From the NCBI RefSeq assembly GCF_014873705.1, contig NZ_JADBDS010000006.1, forward strand, positions 1 to 64,000: DNA of 64,000 bases. The letters are read 5' to 3'. A program made the translations under genes and the position numbers. This DNA comes from Mycobacterium sp. OAS707. GTDB lineage: Bacteria; Actinomycetota; Actinomycetes; Mycobacteriales; Mycobacteriaceae. The notes below the pieces were generated by a model. The model saw nothing but the letters and a program-made list of their open reading frames with translations. It made no database searches and was not told the origin of the DNA. Position 1 is the stretch's first letter. Each line of letters opens with the position of its first letter. Below are positions 27,795 to 36,229 of this stretch, in pieces.

Positions 27795-27918
27795 GAAACA
27801 TACCTCCAGGTCAGGCCTGCAAAGTTGTGCGGTTTGCCGAAGCTTAGCTGCTCGCGGTACCCGCCGCGTCGATTCTCGTTGGCGCCGAACGTCGAGCTCG
27901 GATGTGCTGCGGTCACCC

Positions 27919-30900
27919 CTACAGCACGTTGTTGTTCGCAGCGGCCTCGATCGCGTTGTTTTCCGCAATCACCTGCTCGACCGTGGTGAGCGCCGGCTTC
28001 GGCGTCCAGTCCTGATGGAACAACCCCATCGACGCCTGAATCGGGTCACTCGACGGATAGTCGGCCAGCGTGTGGATGAACGCGGGACCGGCGAATTCGA
28101 GAGTGCGCCACGTCCGCAGGAAGTCACCGACGAACGCCGACTGATTCGCTTCGGAAACCACCGACGACGGCTGACCATACTCCGTCGCCCAGATCTTCTT
28201 GTTCCCATCGCCATTGGCGACCATCACCGCATACAACTGCTCCGCCTGCGTGATCGGCACACCCGCATGGCCCTCCCCCGCCGAGAACGGAACCGAGTAA
28301 AAGTACGGGTGATACGAGATCGCATCGAAGTATCCGCCGGCGCCCGCCGCGTACATCTCCGACAAGTACGTCACCGGGTTGATCGTCGGACCGCCCGGCG
28401 TCTCAGCTGCCGAAGCGACCGACGCCGCAATCACCGTCGCATTCGGATCCGCGGCCTTGATCTTCGTGTACGCCACCTTCAGTAGTTCGGTGTACTGCTG
28501 CGCAGACGGAGTGGGAGCCCAGAAGATGTTGGCGTTGGGCTCATTCCAGATCTCGTAGTCAGCGACCTTGCCCTTGTACCGCGTCGCCACCGCAGTGACG
28601 AAGTCACCGAACGCGTTCAGGTCCGCCGGGTGTCCCGCCCACGTCGGCTGGTCGGGAACCGCCGCCCAGTCAGGTGTCGAGTTCAGCACGGCGAGAACCT
28701 TGATGCCTTTGGCGTTGGCGCTGTTGATCATTCGGTCCGTCGCGGCCCAGTCGAATGTATTGTCTGCGGGTTCGACTCCGGCCCAAGGCATCAGGATCCG
28801 GATCGTGTCGATGCCGGCATCCTTCAGCAGACCCATCGCCTTATCGGTGTCGGTCTGCGAGTAGAAGTACATCTGCTGGGCGGTGACGGCAATCTCCGTT
28901 GGCCGCTGGTCAATCGCCGACGCCGACGGCGGCGCGATGTTGACATTCACCGTCGTGGTGGTCGTTCCACCCCACGGATCGCTGATCTTGACGACGAAGC
29001 TGTCCGTGTCGACGCCCGGCGTCACCAAAGCCCGATACCTGGCGTCCACGTCGGGTGTGTAGGTGAACTGTCCGGTGGGCGTCACCTTCACCGTTCCGAA
29101 GGCCGGACCTGAACCGAGGCTGTACGAAAGATTGTCGCCGTCTGGATCGGTGGCCGTCACCGTACCGGTGACCGTTCCGATCGCCGTCGACGTACCCGTG
29201 ACTGTCCCATGGCCATTCGTCGGCGCCGTGTTGGTTGTCGGGTTCGGCGCAATGGAGACCTTGACCGATGTTGTTGTGGTGCCGCCGAATCCATCGCTGA
29301 CGGTGACGGTGATGGTTTCCGACTTGGTGGTCGACGATGCCCCTGCCGCCGAGGCCGCCGTGCGGGCCGCGGCCGTCGGCGTATAGGTGAACGTGCCGTT
29401 GGGGTTGATGACGATCGTTCCCTTTGTCGTCGCGCTTGCCTTGTACGACAGCGGATCACCGTTCGCGTCCGTCGCGCTGATCGCACCGGTGACGACGCCG
29501 GTGCGCGGGTTCGGGTTCGACACCGTCGACGTTGCCCCCGTGGGTTTGGCGTTGGCTGCGCCGATCCTGACGTTCACCGTCACCGGCACCACACCGCCGT
29601 GGCCGTCGTCCACCGTGACGACGAACGTATCCTTCGTGGCGTCGTACGGTGCACCGGGTGCCGTCGCGGCAGCACGCGCCGCCGCCGTTGGCGTGTAGGT
29701 GAAGGAGCCGGTCGACGTGAGGGTGACCGTGCCCTTCGCCGGCGAACCGGTCACGGTGTATTTCCGGGTGTCGTAGTCACCGTCGGTGCCCTTGACACTG
29801 CCCGTGACGACTCCTGTCGAGCTGTTGGGAGTCCCGATCGTCGTCGTCACGACCGGCACCTTGTTCGCAGGCGGAATCGCGACGGTGATCGTCTCGGTCA
29901 ACGAGCCGTTGCGACCGTCGGAGACCGTGACAGTGAACGAGTCCGTCTTCACCGAATCGGGCGCGGTCGGTACGGCCGCCGCGTGCCGGGCCGTGGAAGT
30001 CGGTGTGTACGTGTATGTTCCGTCAGCCTTGAGCACCAAGGTGCCCTTCGTCGGCTTGGTGTTCACCACATATGTCAGCGGATCACCGTCGTAGTCGACG
30101 ACTCCCACCTTGCCGCTCAGCACGCCCGTCGACGGGTTGGACACGCTGTAGTACGGATCGCTGGAGAACGGCGACGTATTGGGCGGCACGAGCGAGACCA
30201 CGTGGACACTGTCGGTGTCGTAATCGGTGACGAACATCAGCGTGCCGTCGGGGCTCAGTACGACGCCGGGTTGGACCGACATCGGCGTCGCGGTGTTCCG
30301 AATACTGATCGCTCCCAACGTCGAGCCGTCGGTGGAACTCAGTGCGGCGACGAGGCCGGTGTTGCTCGTGACCATGACCGCGCTGCTGTCGTTGGTGACC
30401 GCGAGACCGGCGAGCGGAACACCGAGGTTTCTGGTGATCGCGGTGCCCGCCGCAGTGTCGATGACGGTGACCGCACCTGCGGTGTCGGCGACGAACAACC
30501 GAGGATAAGTCTGACTGATCGCGATACCCGTTGGCGCACCGCCGATGTCGGTGATCGACGTCGCCGTGGTCGCCGAGGACGCGAACACCGAGACGTTGCC
30601 CCCGCCGGTCGACTTCGTGCTCGCGACGTAGATCTTGGTGCCGTCGGGGCTCACCACGAGCTCCGTCGGCTTCAGACCCGTTGGGAGTTTGACCACGCTG
30701 CTCGAGATCGTGTTATACGCCGTACTGATCTTGCTGATCGTCCCTGCGCTGCCGCTGGCGACGTACACGGTGGTGCCTGCCGGATTGATCGCGATCGCAG
30801 TCGGATTGGCGATCGTCAGCGTCTTCTTCGTGGCGCCGGTCGCGGTATCGATCACGGTGACCGTGTTGTTGGTCGAACTCGACACATACAGCCGCGTGCC

Positions 30901-32172
30901 ATCCTTCTTGACCGCGATGCCATCGGGTGATGCGCCTACTTGATACGTGCCGACGACGGTGTTCTTGACCGTGTCGTAGACGGTGACGGTGCCTGCGCTG
31001 CGATTGGTGATGTACGCGCGGTTGCTCGTGACCGCAACGGCGCTCGGGTCGCTGACGTTGGTGAAGTCGGTGCTCTTGTAGAACGGCGACGGGCTCACCG
31101 GGATGTTGATCGGCACGTCGACGGTGTTCGTCCCGTCGGACAGCGTGATCGTCATCGCGATCGTGTCATTGGGATTGGACGTCGTCGCGGCGACGAAACG
31201 CTGTGCGCTCGTCGGGGTGTACGTGATGACCTTTGTCGTGGCGTCGTAGGCAAATGTGCCCGCGCTCGGACCGCTCTTCAGCCCGACCGTGACCGCCTGC
31301 CCTTCGGGATCACTGGTGCTCAGCTGCCCTAACACCTTGCCCGTCGTCGCATCGGGCCTGCCCCAGGCCACCGACGCGGTCGGCGGTTGGTTCGCGGCCG
31401 CCGCCGCAAGGGTTTGGCTGACCGCCATCTGCTGAGCGGACAGGTTGGTGACGTCCTCGGTCTGGCCCACTTGACGACGGGCCGCGGCAAGCAACACCCA
31501 CGACAGCGGTGACTCCGTCGAACCGCCGGGAAGCATGCCGAGGAACGTCGACAACACGGGCCGCACGACGCCGTCGAGCAGGCTGCTCATCCATGTCTGA
31601 ACCGGGTTCGGCACAGTCGGCTGCACCGCCGAGAGCGCAACGGGCACCTCGGCGACCGACCGCTGCGTCGCGGCGACCGAGACGGTGGCCTGCGCAGTCG
31701 GGCCCGAAACGTCCTCGGACGCCGTGATACCGGTCGTCGTCTGGGCCTGCGCCTGCTGAGCGGGCTCGCTTGTCGTCGTTGCGGATTCGGAAACTCGGGC
31801 GTGAGGTTTGAAAGTCGACTTCTTCTTCGGCTTCGGCTTCGGCTTGGCTGTCTCGTCGGAATGCGCACCGCCGGAACTCGACACGGTGACCCCAGGTGCC
31901 ACCTCTTCGGAACTCGAGGAGCCCGGTGTCGCGCCGGCGGGTTGGGTGGTTGTCGATTCGGCAGTCGGCGGCGTGACTGCGGCGCCGCCGGCGGTTTCGG
32001 TGCTCGCGCCGGGCTCCTGGGTAGTCCCGTCGGTCCCAGCAGTCGTGGTGGCAGTCGAATCCTCAGGAGCGGCCCACGCGATACCGGCCGGGGCCGCGAC
32101 AGCGGATCCGATCCCAAGCGCAACGGCCAGGGCGCCGACGCGTCCGACATATCTGCCGTATCGCAATTGCAT
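27919..32172 (-). CDS. Giant exported VCBS/beta-propeller/GH-A glycosidase-like protein 1
   Basis: 1417 residues. Seen in order: export leader with AWA-AP cleavage-like site near 34; low-complexity Thr/Ser/Pro stalk with a Lys-rich patch (to about 185); helix ESPLSWVLLAAARRQVG (220-236); one cadherin/VCBS-like domain (about 262-360); a YNCE-type propeller of about seven blades (372-662) with repeats like NNTVTVIDTATG; four VCBS-like domains (665-1083) each with a YTPT-A-AR motif; a clan GH-A domain (1086-1417) with Glu1211 in WNEPN as probable acid/base and Glu1331 in WATEYGQP as probable nucleophile. Likely surface-attached or secreted and acting on a glycan; substrate unknown. Alone upstream of lemA, divergent from the CoA ligase. 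Confidence 0.85.
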   Translation of the reverse strand: MQLRYGRYVGRVGALAVALGIGSAVAAPAGIAWAAPEDSTATTTAGTDGTTQEPGASTETAGGAAVTPPTAESTTTQPAGATPGSSSSEEVAPGVTVSSSGGAHSDETAKPKPKPKKKSTFKPHARVSESATTTSEPAQQAQAQTTTGITASEDVSGPTAQATVSVAATQRSVAEVPVALSAVQPTVPNPVQTWMSSLLDGVVRPVLSTFLGMLPGGSTESPLSWVLLAAARRQVGQTEDVTNLSAQQMAVSQTLAAAAANQPPTASVAWGRPDATTGKVLGQLSTSDPEGQAVTVGLKSGPSAGTFAYDATTKVITYTPTSAQRFVAATTSNPNDTIAMTITLSDGTNTVDVPINIPVSPSPFYKSTDFTNVSDPSAVAVTSNRAYITNRSAGTVTVYDTVKNTVVGTYQVGASPDGIAVKKDGTRLYVSSSTNNTVTVIDTATGATKKTLTIANPTAIAINPAGTTVYVASGSAGTISKISTAYNTISSSVVKLPTGLKPTELVVSPDGTKIYVASTKSTGGGNVSVFASSATTATSITDIGGAPTGIAISQTYPRLFVADTAGAVTVIDTAAGTAITRNLGVPLAGLAVTNDSSAVMVTSNTGLVAALSSTDGSTLGAISIRNTATPMSVQPGVVLSPDGTLMFVTDYDTDSVHVVSLVPPNTSPFSSDPYYSVSNPSTGVLSGKVGVVDYDGDPLTYVVNTKPTKGTLVLKADGTYTYTPTSTARHAAAVPTAPDSVKTDSFTVTVSDGRNGSLTETITVAIPPANKVPVVTTTIGTPNSSTGVVTGSVKGTDGDYDTRKYTVTGSPAKGTVTLTSTGSFTYTPTAAARAAATAPGAPYDATKDTFVVTVDDGHGGVVPVTVNVRIGAANAKPTGATSTVSNPNPRTGVVTGAISATDANGDPLSYKASATTKGTIVINPNGTFTYTPTAAARTAASAAGASSTTKSETITVTVSDGFGGTTTTSVKVSIAPNPTTNTAPTNGHGTVTGTSTAIGTVTGTVTATDPDGDNLSYSLGSGPAFGTVKVTPTGQFTYTPDVDARYRALVTPGVDTDSFVVKISDPWGGTTTTTVNVNIAPPSASAIDQRPTEIAVTAQQMYFYSQTDTDKAMGLLKDAGIDTIRILMPWAGVEPADNTFDWAATDRMINSANAKGIKVLAVLNSTPDWAAVPDQPTWAGHPADLNAFGDFVTAVATRYKGKVADYEIWNEPNANIFWAPTPSAQQYTELLKVAYTKIKAADPNATVIAASVASAAETPGGPTINPVTYLSEMYAAGAGGYFDAISYHPYFYSVPFSAGEGHAGVPITQAEQLYAVMVANGDGNKKIWATEYGQPSSVVSEANQSAFVGDFLRTWRTLEFAGPAFIHTLADYPSSDPIQASMGLFHQDWTPKPALTTVEQVIAENNAIEAAANNNVL

Positions 32173-32558
32173 TGTTTCCCCTAATTGCCCAGTAAACGTA
32201 GGTTGCTGAGCATGGGCGGCGGCTTAGCTCGGCGAAACGTCACGAATCGCTGGCCAGTGTAGCGGCTTGCACATACCCGCCGGAATGGTCTTCAAGAATT
32301 TGCCGTAATCAGTAAGAGATGCACCTATTACCAGCTAGATCGTCATATTGGCTGAGTATCTGCGGTCGCTCGGGCGACCATCTTGAGTTGGCGACCGGAA
32401 GTCCACTGAAAAACCGACGAAAAAGGTTTGGCATCGCCACGGTTAACCAGCCGGTTTGCTGATCGAATTCCGCTTGCGCGCGTGTCTCTGCAGTTCAGGG
32501 TCAGAGAAGCGGCCCGATACCAGTCTGACCCGCGTCTCCAATCCATATGATCTTGCGA
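32173..32558. other. Intergenic region between giant gene 1 and the CoA ligase
   Basis: About 380 nt, clearly richer in A/T than its surroundings. It must hold the promoters of two divergent genes. At the left, the giant gene has an AGGGGA site before its ATG. At the right a TATGAT box (32546-32551) lies 7 nt before ATG 32559. I see no RNA gene or further coding sequence. Confidence 0.5.
32546..32551 (+). promoter_or_regulatory. CoA ligase -10 box, leaderless type
   Basis: TATGAT, close to the TATAAT consensus, is 7 nt before the ATG at 32559, with a weak CTGACC at 32525-32530 as the possible -35. This decides in favour of ATG 32559 rather than ATG 32547, which lies inside the box. Confidence 0.5.
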
Positions 32559-34181
32559 ATGGGCGTCGACGCGGCCGCCGTTACGAGTGAAGAGGCGGCG
32601 CACTACCGGGCTGCCGGTTGGTGGACCGACACCACGCTGTCCGACTGCGTCAGGCGCAATGCCAATCAGACACCGGACAAACCCGCCTACATCGACTTCT
32701 CACTCCACTCCCCCGAGACGGTGCTCACCTGGTCCGAGTTCGACCACGCCGCCACCAACCTCGCCAAGCGCCTGTTGACGTTCGGCGTCGCACCCGGTGA
32801 CGGCGTTGCCGTTTGGCACAAGGACACATCGGCCGTCCACGTCCTGCTGGTCGCCATCGAACGCTGCGGCGCGACCGCGGTTGGCCTCGGCGCCCGATCC
32901 GGCGTCCGCGAAGCCACCGCGATTATGCGCACCGCTCAGCCGACTCTCGTCGTCACCGACCAAGAACGCCTCGCACCCGCGCAGCAGGCCGCCGCCGAGG
33001 CTGACGCGAGGCTGCGGGTCGCGGCCATCGCCCACGACCTCGACACCACACCCGAAGTCGACGGAACGAACGGCCTGACGCCCATCGGCCCCGACGACGT
33101 CTTCCTGATCAACTCGACGTCCGGCACTACAGGACTGCCGAAATGCGTTGTGCACAGTCAGAATCGGTGGCATTACTTTCACCAGAAAGCGGTGGCCAAC
33201 GGCGAACTCACTCCCGACGACGTCTTCCTCTCGGTCCTGCCCATGCCGTTCGGCTTCGGCATCTGGACCTCGCACACCACGCCGATCTACCTGGGCGCCA
33301 CCGCGATCAGAATCGAGAAGTTCGACGCCGCGGCGGCATGTGCCGCGATCGCCAAGCACCAGGCAACCGTATTGTGCTGCGTCAGTACGCAATTGGCGAT
33401 GATCCTGGCGAACCAAGCCTCGCGCGAGTACGACCTGACCAGCCTGCGCGTGGTGTTCACCGGCGGTGAGCCACTCCCCTACAGCCAGGCCGCCCGGTTC
33501 GAGGAGTTGACCGGCGCCACGATCCTGCAGTTCTACGGCTCCAACGAGACCGGGATCCTCAGCGCCACCACCGTCGCGGACCCACTACACCGACGGTTGC
33601 GCACCGCAGGCCGGATAGTGCCCGAGATGCAAGTCCGCCTGTTCGACGGCGACCGCGACGTCACACAGTCGGGGCGCGGACAACCCGCGTGCCGCGGTCC
33701 GGCCCTGAGCCTGGGCTATCTCGGCGGCACCGATCACGACAAGTTGTTCACCAGGGACGGCTGGATGCGGATGGGCGACATCTGCGAACTCGACGCCGAC
33801 GGCTATCTCACCCTGACCGGCCGAACCTCGGACTTCATCCTGCGGGGCGGCAAGAACATCAGCGCGGTGCAGGTCGAGGAGGCCGTCGCCACCCATCCCG
33901 CGGTCGCCGTGGCCGCGGCGGTCGCGATGCCCGACGCGGTCTTCGGCGAGCGTGTCTGCGTATTCGTCGAGCTCACGGACGCCGCCGCCCTGGATCTGCC
34001 CACCCTCGTCGAACACCTTCTGCAACAGGGCGTTTCCAAGGAGCTGCTGCCAGAACGCCTTGAAGTTCTCGACGAACTGCCGCGCTCGTCGGGCGGCAAG
34101 ATCGCCAAAGGCCAACTTCGCGACAGAATCCGGTCAACACTCGAGGAGAGCCTCGAAATTCAGCAGGAGCAGGTGAAATGA
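32559..34181 (+). CDS. AMP-binding acyl/aryl-CoA ligase
   Basis: 540-residue ANL-superfamily enzyme that activates a carboxylic acid with ATP and joins it to CoA. Motifs: the P-loop NSTSGTTGLPK, A5 motif YGSNETG, A7 WMRMGDICELDADGYLTLTGR in shortened form GWMRMGDICELD, and the C-terminal catalytic lysine in RSSGGKIAKGQ. The substrate cannot be read from sequence. An alternative start is ATG 32547. It overlaps the class II aldolase gene by 4 nt, and an amidohydrolase follows, so the acid is probably a breakdown intermediate, perhaps aromatic or cyclic. Confidence 0.9.
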   Translation: MGVDAAAVTSEEAAHYRAAGWWTDTTLSDCVRRNANQTPDKPAYIDFSLHSPETVLTWSEFDHAATNLAKRLLTFGVAPGDGVAVWHKDTSAVHVLLVAIERCGATAVGLGARSGVREATAIMRTAQPTLVVTDQERLAPAQQAAAEADARLRVAAIAHDLDTTPEVDGTNGLTPIGPDDVFLINSTSGTTGLPKCVVHSQNRWHYFHQKAVANGELTPDDVFLSVLPMPFGFGIWTSHTTPIYLGATAIRIEKFDAAAACAAIAKHQATVLCCVSTQLAMILANQASREYDLTSLRVVFTGGEPLPYSQAARFEELTGATILQFYGSNETGILSATTVADPLHRRLRTAGRIVPEMQVRLFDGDRDVTQSGRGQPACRGPALSLGYLGGTDHDKLFTRDGWMRMGDICELDADGYLTLTGRTSDFILRGGKNISAVQVEEAVATHPAVAVAAAVAMPDAVFGERVCVFVELTDAAALDLPTLVEHLLQQGVSKELLPERLEVLDELPRSSGGKIAKGQLRDRIRSTLEESLEIQQEQVK

Positions 34182-34948
34182 GCAGCGAAGTGCGACAGGG
34201 CGGCCTCGAAATCTGGGCGCCGGCCAAGACGCCGCCCATCGGGGTCGACCTGACCGACGAACAACAGATGGCGGTCGCGTTCCGCCATCTCGCCGAAATC
34301 GGCTTCGCCGAAAACATGGCCGGGCACATCACCTGGCAGCCCGACGGTCAGACCGACATGTACGTCAACCCGTGGGGGCTGTGGTGGCAAGAGCTGACCG
34401 CGTCGGACATCTGCGTCGTCGACGAAGACGCGCGGGTGGTCCGCGGCCGCTGGGACGTCACACCTGCCATCCACATCCACACCGAGCTCCACCGGCTCCG
34501 GCCCGACGCCCGCGTGGTCATCCACAACCATCCCTACTACGTCAGCCTGATCGCGGCCCTCGGCAGCCTTCCCGAGCTGGTTCATCAGACCGGCGCGCTG
34601 TTCCTCGACGACATGTATCTGGTCGAGAAGTATGACGGCGAGATCGACGCCCCTTGGCGCGCAGCCGAACTCGCGCAACAGGTCGGTTCGGCCAACCTCA
34701 TCATCCTGGCCAACCACGGTGTCATCGCCACTGGCCGCAACCTCGCTGAGGCCGTCTATCGCGCCGTGTCCATCGAACGGGTCTGTCATCTCGCGTACGA
34801 CGTGATGGTGACCGGGCGGACCCCGACGAAGATGAGCCGCGGCGACATGGTCGGCATGCAGGCATCGCTCATCGAACGCGCCGCCGACGTGTATTGGGCG
34901 GGCGCGGCACGCATGACCATCAAGGCAGACCGCAGCGTTCTGACGTAG
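34178..34948 (+). CDS. Class II aldolase/adducin family protein
   Basis: 256 residues. The metal-binding histidines of the fold are visible in IHNHPYY and ANHGVIATG, with a preceding conserved Glu/His region HTELHRLRPDA. Members cleave C-C bonds (fuculose-type aldolases) or act as decarboxylases in aromatic catabolism. The gene sits in an operon between a CoA ligase (4-nt overlap, start behind AGGAG) and an amidohydrolase (12-nt gap), so a decarboxylase or aldolase step in one degradative pathway is likely. The substrate is unknown. Confidence 0.88.
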   Translation: MSSEVRQGGLEIWAPAKTPPIGVDLTDEQQMAVAFRHLAEIGFAENMAGHITWQPDGQTDMYVNPWGLWWQELTASDICVVDEDARVVRGRWDVTPAIHIHTELHRLRPDARVVIHNHPYYVSLIAALGSLPELVHQTGALFLDDMYLVEKYDGEIDAPWRAAELAQQVGSANLIILANHGVIATGRNLAEAVYRAVSIERVCHLAYDVMVTGRTPTKMSRGDMVGMQASLIERAADVYWAGAARMTIKADRSVLT

Positions 34949-34960
34949 AGAGGATCAGCC

Positions 34961-36229
34961 ATGGCCTCGATCGACGAGATGTCGGCGAATCTGAATTTCA
35001 CCACCGCCAAAACCGGAGGCGACCGCAGCGTCACCTTCCTGGCCGAACCCGAGCGGGCCGACCGCCTCTACACCGTGATCTCCGTCGACGACCACATCGT
35101 CGAACCCCCCGACACCTTCGAGGGTCGGGTGCCGCAGAAGTTCGCCGACCGCGCCCCACGGGTCGTCGACACCGACGACGGCGGACAGACCTGGATGTAC
35201 GACGGACAGTCGCTGCCGAACGTCGGCTTCAACGCGGTGGTGGGCCGCCCGGTCGAGGAATACGGGTTCGAACCGGCCCGCTTCGACGAAATGCGCCGCG
35301 GCGCTTGGGATATCCACGAACGCGTGAAGGACATGGACCTCAACGGCGTCTACGCGTCGCTGAACTTCCCGTCGTTCCTGCCCGGCTTCGCAGGGCAGCG
35401 ACTGCAGCAGGTCACCAACGACCGTGACCTCGCGATGGCATGCGTGCGCGCCTGGAACGACTGGCACATCGAGGCGTGGGCAGGCTCCTATCCGGACCGG
35501 ATCATCCCGTGCCAGCTCCCGTGGCTGCTCGACCCCGAGGTCAGCGCGAAGATGATCTACGAGAACGCCGAACGCGGCTACCACGCGGTCACATTCAGCG
35601 AGAACCCGGCGTTGCTCGGCCTGCCGACCATCCACTCCGGATACTGGGAGCCGATGCTGGCGGCATGCGCCGACACCGGGACAGTGGTGAACCTGCACAT
35701 CGGTTCGTCAGGTACCTCGCCGTCGACGACCGACGACGCTCCACCCGACGTCGTCGGTGTGCTGTTCTTCGCCTACGCCATCTCGGCGGCCGTCGACTGG
35801 CTGTATTCGGGCGTCTGCACCCGGTATCCCGACCTCAAGATCTGCCTCTCCGAGGGTGGGATCGGTTGGGTGGCAGGACTTCTCGATCGACTCGACCACA
35901 TGCTCAGCTACCACGAGATGTACGGCACGTGGCGGGCGCTCGGTGAAACGCTGACACCCGCTGAGGTGCTGAAGCGCAACTTCTGGTTCTGCGCGGTCGA
36001 GGATCAGTCATCGTTCATCCAGCACGACCGGATCGGTTCGGACAACATCCTGCTCGAGGCCGACTACCCGCATTGCGACTCCACCTGGCCACACACCCAG
36101 CGAACGATCCACGAGCAGATCAACGGACTGCCCGCCGACATCATCCGAAAGGTCACCTGGGAGAACGCGTCTCGGCTCTACCAGCACCCGGTTCCGGCCG
36201 CGATCCAGGCAGACCCTGACGCGTTCTAG
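34961..36229 (+). CDS. Amidohydrolase family (ACMSD-like metal-dependent hydrolase/decarboxylase)
   Basis: 422-residue TIM-barrel protein of the amidohydrolase-2 type. Visible metal-ligand motifs are VDDHIVEPPDTF near residue 42, NLHIGSSG in the middle and the C-terminal LLEADYPHCDSTWPHT with the catalytic Asp region. Relatives hydrolyse C-N bonds or decarboxylate aromatic acids non-oxidatively. It is the third gene of the ligase-aldolase-amidohydrolase operon and has a GAGAGGA ribosome binding site. Its stop overlaps that of giant gene 2 on the other strand (shared CTAG). Confidence 0.9.
   Translation: MASIDEMSANLNFTTAKTGGDRSVTFLAEPERADRLYTVISVDDHIVEPPDTFEGRVPQKFADRAPRVVDTDDGGQTWMYDGQSLPNVGFNAVVGRPVEEYGFEPARFDEMRRGAWDIHERVKDMDLNGVYASLNFPSFLPGFAGQRLQQVTNDRDLAMACVRAWNDWHIEAWAGSYPDRIIPCQLPWLLDPEVSAKMIYENAERGYHAVTFSENPALLGLPTIHSGYWEPMLAACADTGTVVNLHIGSSGTSPSTTDDAPPDVVGVLFFAYAISAAVDWLYSGVCTRYPDLKICLSEGGIGWVAGLLDRLDHMLSYHEMYGTWRALGETLTPAEVLKRNFWFCAVEDQSSFIQHDRIGSDNILLEADYPHCDSTWPHTQRTIHEQINGLPADIIRKVTWENASRLYQHPVPAAIQADPDAF

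Noticed and set aside
27904..27927. GTGCTG/CAGCAC hairpin at the end of giant gene 1 as a terminator
   Set aside because: Only 6 bp of stem, contains the stop codon and lacks a T-tract; too weak to claim.
28900..30200. Regularly spaced repeats in giant gene 1 as a possible CRISPR array
   Set aside because: Period is about 300 nt, units are diverged and keep an open frame; they are coding VCBS-like domains, and no cas genes are present.
29209..30930. Long frame antisense to giant gene 1
   Set aside because: Arg/Asp/His-rich mirror of the VCBS and propeller repeats, with no start signals or protein family match.
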